64,000 nt of DNA from NCBI GenBank assembly GCA_922989275.2, contig OV277864.1, positions 41,043,550-41,107,549 on the forward strand. Reading direction: 5' to 3'. This document shows positions 44,643 through 55,089 of the stretch, in pieces. Numbering within the stretch: the first letter of the stretch is position 1; the number at the start of each line of letters is the position of its first letter. The notes under the pieces were generated by a model that did no database searches, was not told the DNA's origin, and saw only the letters and a list, made by a program, of their open reading frames with translations. This DNA comes from Gari tellinella (taxonomy: Eukaryota; Mollusca; Bivalvia; Cardiida; Psammobiidae). Both the position numbers and the translations under genes were made by a program.

Positions 44643-45133
44643 CCCATTACCCCATAGCCTCTTTCAAGTTTTAAAGACAGTTGATCACTTAAAGCAGGTT
44701 GAAAGTAAAACAGAATGCGCCTTAACCCTTTCCCTTATAGAAGCGACTTTTAGCACATTCATTTTATTCATCCGCTGAAGAAAATAGTTCCAAATTATAC
44801 CGTAATGAATATGTGTCATATTTAATACTTTCCTTATTCTAGTAGATAATAGCTCAAAGCAGGCTGAAAGTAAAGCAGAATGCGCCTTAGGGCGCATTCT
44901 GCTTTACTTTCAACCTGCTTTAAGTAGTCACATATCTTCAATACTAGAAACAATGCTATCAGGTAAAGGGTTAAGGCGCATTCTGCTTTACTTCCAGCCT
45001 GCTTAAGCTACCATATGCTAGAATATAAAATATATTTTGTATGTGCATACTCTTGACTGCATTTATTGGAACTATTTTCTTTAGAGGAGGAACAAATTAG
45101 AGGCATTAAAAGACTTATTCATGGCATAATGGA
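44643..45133 (+). mobile_element. Family A with another family A in its hairpin centre
   Basis: The outer plus-oriented copy runs to AGAATGCGCC. The inner minus-oriented copy (44726-44970) follows with TTAA at 44722-44725 and 44971-44974. The outer then resumes at GGCGCATTCTGC. The insertion point is the exact centre of GCGCCTTAAGGCGC. Confidence 0.85.
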
Positions 45134-45387
45134 TTAAGCGATCTTTTGTTTAGGAAGCATCCAGGAGATCAAAGACAGATAACTGCTAAATATAGGATAA
45201 AAATAATACAGATTGAAAGTCCCTGCAGGAGCTTTCTGTAATATTCTTATCCTGCATTCCACAGTCACCTATATAAGAGACTGCTTAATATGGACAATAC
45301 ATCTAGTGGTTGTTTAGGACAGGTTTGACCATAGAAGTATATAGCTGAACCTAACTAGTGTATAAATTTGAACAAACAAGTCAAAAA

Positions 45388-45828
45388 CAGTAAAACCTCT
45401 CTATTAACACCACTAAATTGTGTTTATTATTACATGTTTACAACAGGAGACTGCTTAAAGCAAGATGACAGTAAAACAGAAAGCTCATTCAGGAGCTTTC
45501 TGTTTTACCCTCACATTGCTTTAAGCTGTCACATATTTTGTCTTATATAATCAATTAGCCTTCATTTAGGTTGTCTTAACCCATTACCCCATAAATATGC
45601 CTTTTTACGCCTCTAATTTTATTCCTCTACGGAAGAAAATAATTTCAATTGATACTGTCATGAATTTGCAACCTAAGAAAATTTTCTATATTCTAGCAGA
45701 TGGGTGCTTAAAGCAGGTTGAAATTAAGGCGCATTTTGCTTTACTTTCAACCTGCTTTAAGTGATATAACCTGTCTTCAAAACTTATAACAGACTATTGG
45801 ATGATGGGTTAATAGAAAGGTTTAACTG
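45388..45828. mobile_element. Family-E MITE split by a family-A insertion
   Basis: E left end CAGTAAAACCTCTCTATTA and hairpin (about 45455-45525). The A copy (45580-45808, TTAA at 45576-45579 and 45809-45812) lies near the E right end, which resumes as AGAAAGGTTTAACTG. Confidence 0.75.
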
Positions 45829-46093
45829 TATGCATATTTCAAGGCTAATAAACTGCTATAAATGTGTTTAAATACCGCTGGCACAAAAAGAAAGCTTTCT
45901 TGCATGGAATATTAATGGTGTGTCTAATATTTTCCTCCACATTTATTTCCAACAAGTCTTTAATCTAAAATTCATTATTTATGTTTCCTTATCATCCATC
46001 ACTTATCGCTATCTGATCTGGAGATTTTCACACCAATGAAATTAATAGACAAGATTACAGAAGCTGAGATAAAGTGATTTGCTTTGACTAATA

Positions 46094-46338
46094 CAGTGGA
46101 GAAAACATTATTCTTTCCCAATAAACGCGTTTACCCTAAAATGATTATTTCCAATGCAAACAGTTTGGAGCCAGATCAGACGCCGGGTAACCCGGCATCT
46201 GATCTGGCTCCAAACTGTTTGCCACAGTTAAAAATGAGTCGTCAAAATTGTCAAAAAGTTGTCATTTTACCCATTTAAATGTACTGCATTTGCGTTTCGT
46301 TTGCGTTTAAACGGGAAAGAATAATGTTTTCTCCACTG
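46094..46338. mobile_element. Family-F MITE (245 bp)
   Basis: TA-flanked CAGTGGAGAAAACATTATTC and TAATGTTTTCTCCACTG; a perfect hairpin core at about 46157-46222 (GTTTGGAGCCAGATCAGACG). Confidence 0.85.
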
Positions 46339-46779
46339 TAACTCAGATTACAGTACTTAATATTTAAATACAAAAACATCTATACATATAAAATTCATTG
46401 AATGTGCCGTTTTTAGACAACTTGGGTAGTTTGTATACATGTATATACCATGTAATTTAAACAGTTAACCTGTAAATTTATACATTTAATTGCATCTTAT
46501 TTGGCTTATTCACAAGAGACTGTACTTGCAATCCTCTAAGAAAACGTAGCCTGGTTGGAAAGTAGCAAGAGTTAGCATTTTCAAGTGTCTGTTCAAGCAT
46601 AAAGACATCATGAAATATGCATGTTCTGTGACAAATCACCAACCTTGTAGATACACTGTACATCAAAGTTCTATTAGTGCTTTACAGAGTCTGACTTAGT
46701 TTCAAAAAAACCTCTTTCCCTCGTTGTTTGTTTCATTGTTAAAGTCCCAGCCCCCCCATCCCACCCCAAGCCTGCTTTC

Positions 46780-47135
46780 AGAGCTCGAGACTTGGTTGCA
46801 AGTAGGCTGAAAAGACAGTTGAAAACTCCTTCAGGAGCATTTTGCTTTACTTTAAGCCTGTTTTAAGTATCCATCTGTCAGGAAGCAAGAACAGGTTTCT
46901 TTTTCAAGACATAGTGGGCCTAGCATTGAAAAGAATTAATATGATTAATAGGTAAAGATCTTTCTATGGTGGAAATAAAAGTAAAGCAGACAGAAAAAAT
47001 TCAAGTAGATCGAGCCCTGTTTCGCAGGTGCATGAGAAAGCACTTCTACAGCAGGAAAATACATTTCATTTCGAAATGACATGTACCTTAAACACCAAAT
47101 TAGAAACAACCTATATGGGGTAATGGGTTAAACAC
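46780..47135. repeat. Worn hairpin and A-type fragments
   Basis: Arms at about 46795-46868 resemble the A/E cores (AACTCCTTCAGGAGCA tip). The phrase AACAACCTATATGGGGTAAT at about 47105 is an A right end without the rest. Confidence 0.4.
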
Positions 47136-47322
47136 TAAATACAAGTCTTATTTCAGGTGAAAATACCGAGGAATTACTGTGTATGATTTTGAACTGTTGT
47201 TCCGCCCCTGTAGAATTATCAGTCATGTTATTAAAGCATATTGCCTCAGATGATTATCTGCTGTTCAAACAGCTGAGTCCTCTGGTTAAAACCACAGGTA
47301 CTTGACACATACTTTATTATCT

Positions 47323-47327
<5 letters not shown>

Positions 47328-47356
<29 letters not shown>

Positions 47357-47392
47357 TTTTTAAAAAAAAAAAAAAAATTTTTTTTTTTTTTT
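47328..47392. repeat. C29, T5, A15, T16 homopolymer run in the left X1 end
   Basis: Uninterrupted C run (47328-47356), then T, A and T runs. The matching position in the right end is a much longer interrupted G tract. Length may be affected by sequencing or assembly. Confidence 0.8.
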
Positions 47393-47699
47393 ATAATACT
47401 TCTATTATAGATACAAGGTAAACAGCGCAATTCAACACCTAGTCTTTACTATCGACTTAAGCTGATGCTAAAATAGACTCGATCGCCGATATTCTCTTGT
47501 GGTACCCTCGGGAAATAATTAATTTATCAATATCTACTTTTTATTTCATCAAATTCCGTCAAATAACGCCACAGTATGTGAATTAATATGTAATTAGGCT
47601 TTGCCTATGGACGGAAAAAAGCAAAATTGTATTAATGAAAACGGAATAGATCTATCGCCAGTGTGTGATCAGCGCTCTTGTATCAGTTCGTTGTGTCAG

Positions 47700-47795
47700 A
47701 GATGTTAAAAGCCTTTTAACATCTCTGGTTGTGTATTCCAGATCACACTCGAGGCTACGCCTCTCGTGACTGAGATCTGGATTACACAACCGACT
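47700..47795. repeat. Imperfect hairpins in X1
   Basis: TGTTAAAAGCCTTTTAACA is followed by GGTTGTGTATTCCAGATC and a worn complement (GATCTGGATTACACAACC) around CGAGGCTACGCCTCG. Stems enclose a CG-rich tip. Confidence 0.6.
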
Positions 47796-48325
47796 CGAAC
47801 TTTTATTATAAACCTAAATTGTAAGGGACAAGATCTATCATATATATTGTTACCCAATATTAATCAAATAGATAATAAATTATATAAGCACCCGTGTATA
47901 CAATGTTAAAAGTAAAAACTCCTCCGTACAGCTATATTATCAGGGCTGCCATTTCTCCGGATTTTTCCTATATCTCCGGATTTTCCCCCAGGATATGGTA
48001 GCTTAAAGCAGGCTGAAAGTAAAGCAGAATGCGCCATATAGAGAATAATATGTCATTGCAGGATATAGGACTTGTTTATTCTGCGAGAGGAGTAATCATT
48101 GACCACGAGGCTTGCCGAGTGGTCAGTGATTTCTCCTCGAGCAGAATAAACAAGTCCTATATCCTGCAATGACATATTATTCGATTCATCCCGTCACTGA
48201 CTGATTCTGGCCTTTCAAATGTACAATAATTCTTAATTTGACAAGTTTTATGTAATTTCTGACATACAAAAAAATAATATACAAACTTTATATAACTTAA
48301 ATCGACGTCGCTTTGTATGTGCCCC

Positions 48326-48400
48326 TATGGTCCAGCGGTTAGCATCGACGTCTCCCATCACGGCGATCCGCGTTCAAAACCCACTTGATCCAAACTTTTT
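48326..48400 (+). repeat. tRNA-like segment, copy 1
   Basis: GCCCCTATGGTCCAGCGG and TTAGCATCG resemble a tRNA-Glu-type 5' half (A-box); GCGTTCAAAACCC is a B-box-like match. A T10 run follows, as at a Pol III stop. The acceptor and anticodon stems do not pair well, so this is a SINE head or tRNA pseudogene. Confidence 0.55.
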
Positions 48401-48627
48401 TTTTTTGGTTAATATTTTTTTTCTATTTTTGTGGATGCTAAATCGTTATCAAACATATTAAGGGTGTTTTTTGCGTCTGAAATCAACGTCTTCACTATTT
48501 GCTTTGAGTAATGAAAATAAAAATAGTTCCGGTGTATTCATACAGCTACTATACAGATAAACCTGCTACTGTACAGATAAACCTATAGTTTATTATGCTA
48601 CCCCTTTATTATGTCACCGGAGGCTGT

Positions 48628-48801
48628 AGTGACGGGATAAATAGAGAATAATATGTCATTGCAGGATATAGGACTTGTTTATTCTGCGAGAGGAGTAATC
48701 ATTGACCACGAGGCTTGCCGAGTGGTCAGTGATTTCTCCTCGAGCAGAATAAACAAGTCCTATATCCTGCAATGACATATTATTCGATTTATCCCGTCAC
48801 T
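48628..48801. repeat. 174-bp hairpin, unit 1
   Basis: Arms of about 80 bases start AGTGACGGGATAAATAGAG and end in the complement; the loop is GAGGCTTGCCGAG. Few mismatches. The first half-copy is at 48038-48190. Confidence 0.8.
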
Positions 48802-49290
48802 GACTGATTCTGGCCTTTCAAATGTACAATAATTCTTAATTTGACAAGTTTTATGTAATTTCTGACATACAAAAAAATAATAACCGCTCCCAGCCGAATT
48901 GCGCTTAGTTATACTTACACAACAGAAAAAAATGACCATAACAAAATGCTTGGAGTGACAAACTGGCAACAAACTGGAAAAGTGAGTCGATTCAAATTTG
49001 ACAAGTTATACATTTTAACTCAAATAGGCTATACTTTACGCTTCAACTCAGAAGTTAAAATTGCCAAAAATAACGACTGGAAATTGTCACCAGTTTTCGC
49101 GTTACTCGTCAAGGTTGTTTATGGTTTTGGAACAGTTTCTTTTCTGACCGCTAAGATTCAAACTCTACATCCAATCCAATGATTATGTTGTAATTTGCTA
49201 CTAAAGCTGGCTTTCTGCTTTGTTTATAAGCCTACCTAAAGTTTCCTTCAACTTGTTGCTCTACAGTACACAGTACATGTATTGCTCTAG

Positions 49291-49480
49291 CCACAGGTAT
49301 TTGACATATAGATCTAGATCTATTAAAAACTAGACTTCTATTACCGTATATATTAAGACAAGGTATACAACGAGGATCTAACAGGTAGTCTAAACTATTA
49401 ACTAAAACTGATGCTAAAATAGAGTAGATCACCGGTATTCTCTTGTGGTGCCCTCGGAAAACGAAGTCAAGTACCTGTGG
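49291..49480. mobile_element. 190-bp mini-X1, unit 1
   Basis: Starts CCACAGGTATTTGAC and ends GTCAAGTACCTGTGG. Internally it follows the X1 left end without the homopolymers (CTAAAATAGAGTAGATC, TATTCTCTTGTGGTGCCCTC). Confidence 0.75.
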
Positions 49481-49719
49481 CTTTACTTTAGTAGAAGTAG
49501 GCTAAAAATAGAATCAGAGACGATTGCAGAATGGTTCCTAAAAGCGTAGGTCCATATGAGAATAGAAATAATGTATGGATATGTAGCTTGATTTGTGAAC
49601 TTGTTTTTAAAAAACAATGTTTATTCTGGTTAGTTTCTATCTAAATGAATTTTTTTTTAAAAACGTGTCAATATACAAACTTTATATAACTTAAATCGAC
49701 GTCGCTTTGTATGTGCCCC

Positions 49720-49794
49720 TATGGTCCAGCGGTTAGCATCGACGTCTCCCATCACGGCGATCCGCGTTCAAAACCCACTTGATCCAAACTTTTT
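49720..49794 (+). repeat. tRNA-like segment, copy 2
   Basis: Same as 48326-48400, in unit 2. Confidence 0.55.
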
Positions 49795-50021
49795 TTTTTT
49801 GGTTAATATTTTTTTTCTATTTTTGTGGATGCTAAATCGTTATCAAACATATTAAGGGTGTTTTTTGCGTCTGAAATCAACGTCTTCACTATTTGCTTTG
49901 AGTAATGAAAATAAAAATAGTTCCGGTGTATTCATACAGCTACTATACAGATAAACCTGCTACTGTACAGATAAACCTATAGTTTATTATGCTACCCCTT
50001 TATTATGTCACCGGAGGCTGT

Positions 50022-50195
50022 AGTGACGGGATAAATAGAGAATAATATGTCATTGCAGGATATAGGACTTGTTTATTCTGCGAGAGGAGTAATCATTGAC
50101 CACGAGGCTTGCCGAGTGGTCAGTGATTTCTCCTCGAGCAGAATAAACAAGTCCTATATCCTGCAATGACATATTATTCGATTTATCCCGTCACT
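50022..50195. repeat. 174-bp hairpin, unit 2
   Basis: Same as 48628-48801, shifted by 1394 bases. Confidence 0.8.
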
Positions 50196-50691
50196 GACTG
50201 ATTCTGGCCTTTCAAATGTACAATAATTCTTAATTTGACAAGTTTTATGTAATTTCTGACATACAAAAAAATAATAACCGCTCCCAGCCGAATTGCGCTT
50301 AGTTATACTTACACAACAGAAAAAAATGACCATAACAAAATGCTTGGAGTGACAAACTGGCAACAAACTGGAAAAGTGAGTCGATTCAAATTTGACAAGT
50401 TATACATTTTAACTCAAATAGGCTATACTTTACGCTTCAACTCAGAAGTTAAAATTGCCAAAAATAACGACTGGAAATTGTCACCAGTTTTCGCGTTACT
50501 CGTCAAGGTTGTTTATTGTTTTGGAACAGTTTCTTTTCTGACCGCTAAGATTCAAACTCTACATCCCATCCAATGATTATGTTGTAATTTGCTACTAAAG
50601 CTGGCTTTCTGCTTTGTTTATAAGCCTACCTAAAGTTTCCTTCAACTTGTTGCTCTACAGACTACAGTACACAGTACATGTATTGCTTTAG

Positions 50692-50881
50692 CCACAGGTA
50701 TTTGACATATAGATCTAGATCTATTAAAAACTAGACTTCTATTACCGTATATATTAAGACAAGGTATACAACGAGGATCTAACAGGTAGTCTAAACTATT
50801 AACTAAAACTGATGCTAAAATAGAGTAGATCACCGGTATTCTCTTGTGGTGCCCTCGGAAAACGAAGTCAAGTACCTGTGG
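50692..50881. mobile_element. 190-bp mini-X1, unit 2
   Basis: Flanked by CTTTAG (50686-50691) and CTTTAC (50882-50887), a five-of-six match in line with the 6-bp duplication of X1. Same ends and interior as 49291-49480. Confidence 0.75.
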
Positions 50882-51114
50882 CTTTACTTTAGTAGAAGTA
50901 GGCTAAAAATAGAATCAGAGACGATTGCAGAATGGTTTCTAAAAGCGTAGGTCCATATGAAAATAGAAATAATGTATGGATATGTAGCTTGATTTGTGAA
51001 CTTGTTTTTTAAAAAACAATGTTTATTCTGGTTAGTTTCTATCTAAATGATTTTTTTTTTAAAAACGTGTCAATATACAAACTTTATATAACTTAAATCG
51101 ACGTCGCTCTGTAT

Positions 51115-51190
51115 GTGCCCCTATGGTCCAGCGGTTAGCATCGACGTCTCCCATCACGGCGATCCGCGTTCAAAACCCACTTGATCCAAA
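51115..51190 (+). repeat. tRNA-like segment, copy 3
   Basis: Same motif in the truncated third unit; one base differs just upstream (GCTCTGTATG). Confidence 0.5.
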
Positions 51191-51969
51191 CTTTTTTTTT
51201 GGTTAATATTTTTTTTCTATTTTTGTGGATGCTAAATCGTTATCAAACATATTAAGGGTGCTTTTTTGCGTCTAAAATCAACGTCTTCGCTATTTGCTTT
51301 GAGTAATGAAAATAAAAATAGTTCCGGTGTATTTATACAGCTACTATACAGATAAACCTGCTACTGTACAGATAAACCTAAGTTTATTATGCTACCCCTT
51401 TATTATGTCAGTAAAGGTACGATTCGTAAAATCGCGCTTGAAAAATGCATATTTGGAAATCTTAGGATTTTTCATTTCAACTTATGGCAGCCCTGTATTA
51501 TAATGCAATCTGAAACTATTTTTGGAAGTCATCTTACCACCAATAATGACGTCATTATTTTGTATTGATGACGTATGGTAATCCGTTATTTTTATCGGTT
51601 CGATTGAGAAGTAGCTTTTTGCAAATAACGTTCTTTTTAGCGTTAAAGGGTATGGATTGAACTGTTGGAAAGTTTGTCATTTGGAGGAAATCATTACAAG
51701 TGAGTGTTGTGGTTTATTCATTCTTAAAATGGTTTAAAAATATCACCGAAATCGGGAATTCCGAAACGTCACGCACAACTCTTCGTAAAAGCCGTGACAT
51801 CATCATCCAATATGTCAGCCCCCATGTTTTGTAGTTGCCTAGTTTTGAGGAAATTATTCACGCGCAAATCAAACACTTTTCAAAGTCTATCAGTGATTAA
51901 ATAGAATTGGAATACCTTTGATTTTATCGTGCATTACTTAAGAACGGAAAAAAGGCAAGCCTTTTTTCC

Positions 51970-52486
51970 GTATAACGAAAATAAGCATAAAAAAGTTTTC
52001 TGTCGTTCTCTTGGTACATAGCAACGAATGTACATGTAGGGGTGATCTGTTATTTGTCCACAATAAACGGCCTATGCCACTGGAACTTTCACCAAATATT
52101 ATAAATCATCTTTAAATGAAATATTATCAGTTTTATATAATTTACATAGAATGCAAAATTAAAAGAAACTTTACCTGTTTAATTTTGACCAATGAGATCG
52201 CTCCGTTCATTCAATTCATTCCGGTATTCAAAATGGCATTCACAATGAAATGAGTCTTTCACTTGTCAATTTCATGCCAAATTACATGTATATTTCATAT
52301 AGCTGATAGTGAAGAGGGTCATGTTCCGACACAAACGCGTTTGCTCTAATGAAATTAGGTGAAAGTTCCAGCCGTAAAGGCCGTTAAATGTGCAAACCGA
52401 CTAGATTACCCCTTATTTTGGGCAATAAATTCTGTACCAAGAGAACGACAGAAAACTTTTTTATGCTTATTTTCGTTATAATTCAC
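51970..52486. repeat. Inverted repeat inside the right part of X1
   Basis: TATAACGAAAATAAGCATAA to CGTTCTCTTGGTAC (about 51973-52016) is repeated inverted at about 52434-52482. The enclosed 420 bases have no recognised coding. Confidence 0.7.
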
Positions 52487-52675
52487 GTACTGTGGCGTTA
52501 TTTGACGGAATTTGATGAAATAAAAAGTAGATATTGATAAATTAATCCTTGCCCGAGGATACCACAAGAGAATATCGGCGATCGAGTCTATTTTAGCATC
52601 AGTTTAAGTGGATAGTAAAGACTAGGTGTCGAATTGCGCTGTTTACCTTGTATCTATAATAGAAGTATAGTAAAA

Positions 52676-52801
52676 AAAAAAAAAAAAAAAAAATTTTTTT
52701 TAAGGGGGGGGGGGGGGGGGAGGGGGGGGGAGGGGGGGGGGAGGGGGGGGGGGAGGGGGGGAGGGGGGGGAGGGGGGGGGAGGGGGGGGAGGGGGGGGGG
52801 G
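52676..52801. repeat. A/T run and about 95-base interrupted G tract in the right X1 end
   Basis: An A run, a T run and then G tracts of roughly 8-18 broken by single As (52705-52801). The tract could form G-quadruplexes on this strand. Open frames through it give only poly-proline and are not coding. Confidence 0.85.
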
Positions 52802-52914
52802 TTAAGTTAATAGATATTAAAGTATGTGTCAAGTACCTGTGGTTAAAACTATTACAGTTACACAACAATTTCAAATTAGCATACCTAATTGACAGTTGTT
52901 AATAAAGGTTGCAT

Positions 52915-52985
52915 GCTTACTGCAGGATAAAAATCAAGCAGAAAAGCTCCTGAGCTTTCTGCATGGTTTTTATCCTGCATTAAGC
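52915..52985. repeat. Long hairpin (CAGGATAAAAATCAAGCAG arms)
   Basis: Tip shortened to AAGCTCCTGAGCTTT. Same hairpin type as 8532-8615; it lies about 70 bases outside the X1 right end. Confidence 0.65.
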
Positions 52986-53284
52986 AATAATCTTTCTTTG
53001 GAGATGTATATATTATTGCCTTCCACTTTAAGTTCAACACAATTAATACTGACTGTACAAACAATATTTCAACCCTGAACAAATCAGGTCTGCTAAAAGT
53101 AAAGTCTTTTAAGAAAATGAAATTCATAATTTACTCACTCCTGTCCATTTTTTTTTGGTTATTTAGTAATTAAATTAGGTGGATCCTGATCAGACACTTT
53201 ATAATGAAACATCATATGCAGAGAGGAATAAGTACTGTTGACAACATTTTGAAGTTAATTGTTTCCCGCTATCAAAAGGTTTAA

Positions 53285-53491
53285 CGCTTTGCAATCTAGC
53301 AGCGGAACAGTGAATTCATTTGCAAATATTTTAGATCCTGATGAGCCGCCGCATAATGCGACGTCTCATCAGGATCCAAACAGTTTGACACTCTGACCCT
53401 ACTTTGAAAGGAAACTTTGAAAAATTTATTTTAAGAACAGTAGCAGACGACAATTGTTGCTGACGAAAAAATTACCACGCATGCAAACTGT
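53285..53491 (+). mobile_element. Family-G MITE
   Basis: Left TTAA at 53281-53284, right site worn to TCAA. Hairpin at about 53323-53390. Right-end phrase ACCACGCATGCAAAC. Confidence 0.65.
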
Positions 53492-53629
53492 TCAAGTCAG
53501 CTGATCAGTGTAATCAGACCATATAATAACAAGCCATAAGATATGCCTGTATCAATATTAACACTGAACTCTCAGCCTACAAAAATTAACCTTAACACTT
53601 TATCCTACATACCAGAAAGCACCTAACCT

Positions 53630-53955
53630 TTACCCACATAGAGGCACCTTACATATTTGGCATTCAAGTTATTTCACCATTGAAGAAAATAGTTTCAATT
53701 TAAACAAGTCTTGAATATGTACCGTAAGAAATATTTTTTTTATATTCAAGCAGATGATAGCTTAAAGCAAGCTGAAAGTAAAGCAGAATGCGCCTGAAAG
53801 CACATTCTGCTTTACTTTTAATCTGCTTTAATTGGTCATCTGTCTTCAAAACTAGAAACAGGCTATGGGGTATATATTGGTTCAGGTGCCTTCTGCTTTA
53901 CTTTCAACCATGTGTCTTCAAAACTAGAAACATGCTATGGGGTAATGGGTTAAAT
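53630..53955 (-). mobile_element. Family-A copies, partly duplicated
   Basis: Left end CCCACATAGAGGCACC, hairpin at about 53760-53831, then two successive right ends (ACTAGAAACAGGCTATGGGG; ACTAGAAACATGCTATGGGG), the second before TTAA at about 53951. Confidence 0.6.
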
Positions 53956-54094
53956 ACATATTGGAAAATAATAATAATGTCTTTCTCATTGTAGATCTAA
54001 TAGCATGAATTTCAACACTTCAATTAGCCTACAAAAATGAACTTTTAACAAGATGGTTAAACAATTATCTTCCTTAATTAAAGTTTTCTTGCAA

Positions 54095-54341
54095 ACGATT
54101 TGATTTGATTTGTTTTGATTTTACGTCGCTTTCAACAGTATTTCAGTCATATCGTGACGTCCAGCTAATTATAGGTGGAGGAAGACCCCAGAAGTCCTTT
54201 ATGCACTGTTTCAGGCACAAATCGGCAACTGGATAGAACCACCGACCTTCCGCAAGCCAGCTGGAAGGCTTCCCCACATGAAATATCCGAACGACCCTAC
54301 TGGGATTCGAACTCACAGCGGTGAGGAGCTTAGTGATGTAA
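54095..54341 (-). mobile_element. tRNA-derived SINE, head truncated
   Basis: Minus-strand reading starts after the A-box and keeps a B-box-like GAGTTCGAATCC. The body matches 17785-18055 and ends TTGAAAGCGACGTAAAATC with an A-rich tail. Confidence 0.65.
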
Positions 54342-54429
54342 TTCTTGCAAACGAAGTTTTTGATGACTGTTTGTAAGTGAAGAAGTTAAAATCAGATACC
54401 CATCGAAACATTTCTGACATACTTAACCT

Positions 54430-54885
54430 TTTTCTCCATAAGTATGCCTTTTTTATAAGGGTGCTGCGATACGCTCACCTCACAATACGGCTGTCAAGAT
54501 ACAATAAGAGTTTTTTTATGCGTTTAAATCATTCCTCCACTGAAGAAAATAGTTCCTCTTTATACAGTATGATAGAATATATACCCCAAGACATATTTCT
54601 CTTATCCTAGCTAGCAGATGATAGCTTTATGTAGACTGAAAATAATGCAGAATGCTCCTATAAGCAACCTTCTTAACCCTTTCCTCAATAGAAACGCCTT
54701 TTAGCACATTTGATTTATTCCTCCACTGAAGAAAATAGTTCGAATTTATACAGTCATGAACATGTACCACAAGAAATATTTTCTATATCCTAGCAGATGA
54801 TAGCTTAAAGCATTCTGCTTTACTTTTAACCTGCTTTAAGTGACAAGCTAGCTGTCTTTAAAACTAGAAGCAGACTGTGGATTTC
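54430..54885 (-). mobile_element. Two worn family-A copies
   Basis: First from TTTTTCTCCATAAGTATGCC (about 54430) to its broken hairpin (about 54655). The second starts after TTAA 54673-54676; its hairpin lacks the left arm tip and it ends near AGCAGACTGTGG. Confidence 0.55.
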
Positions 54886-55089
54886 AGGGTTCATACAGAA
54901 GTGTGTTTTTTCTAAAAGCAGACTCAGAAAGTAAAGCTTTTGTCTGCTTTAGACATACACATGTAAGAATGTAGACACTGTTTCTATGGCTCTTATCATA
55001 GGACAGGTTAGATGTCTTTGTGGGGAAGGATAAAAGGCTTTCTGAAGGAATGCCAACTGTTGGTTGTGCAATAAATAAATGAACCAAGG

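Larger units (their letters stand above)
48279..51403 (+). repeat. Tandem array of a 1.39-kb unit
   Basis: The phrase ATACAAACTTTATATAAC starts units at 48279, 49673 and 51075 (spacing 1394 and 1402). Units 1 and 2 are almost identical; unit 3 stops at about 51403. A partial upstream copy of the unit's hairpin part is at 48038-48278. Each full unit holds a tRNA-like segment, a 174-bp hairpin and a 190-bp mini-X1. Confidence 0.85.
47941..51495. mobile_element. 3.56-kb element with CAGGGCTGCCAT ends, nested in X1 (element X2)
   Basis: Ends CAGGGCTGCCAT and ATGGCAGCCCTG; TATTAT lies directly outside both ends (47935-47940 and 51496-51501). A family-A arm fragment (48000-48035) and the tandem array are inside. 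The short element at 21902-22104 has the same two ends, so X2 is probably a MITE that gained cargo. Confidence 0.6.
47292..52842. mobile_element. 5.55-kb DNA element with long inverted ends and TTAAAA duplication (element X1)
   Basis: Begins CCACAGGTACTTGACACATA and ends with its complement. TTAAAA directly repeats at 47286-47291 and 52843-52848. Homology between the ends continues inward for about 300 bases (to about 47590 on the left and about 52490 on the right). It includes the phrases ATACCACAAGAGAATATCGG and TCATCAAATTCCGTCAAATA, and holds homopolymer runs in both arms. The interior carries no recognisable transposase, so it is non-autonomous. I do not recognise the superfamily from these ends. 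Confidence 0.8.

Noticed and set aside
48946..49182. 78-codon frame repeated at 50340-50576
   Set aside because: Repeated only because the 1.39-kb unit is duplicated; no recognised domain, and neither copy has other signs of coding.
48326..51190. Three functional tRNA genes
   Set aside because: A- and B-box-like motifs are present, but the acceptor and anticodon stems do not pair; they are treated as tRNA-like repeats.
52599..52874. Poly-proline frame on the minus strand
   Set aside because: Produced by the interrupted G tract in the right X1 end.
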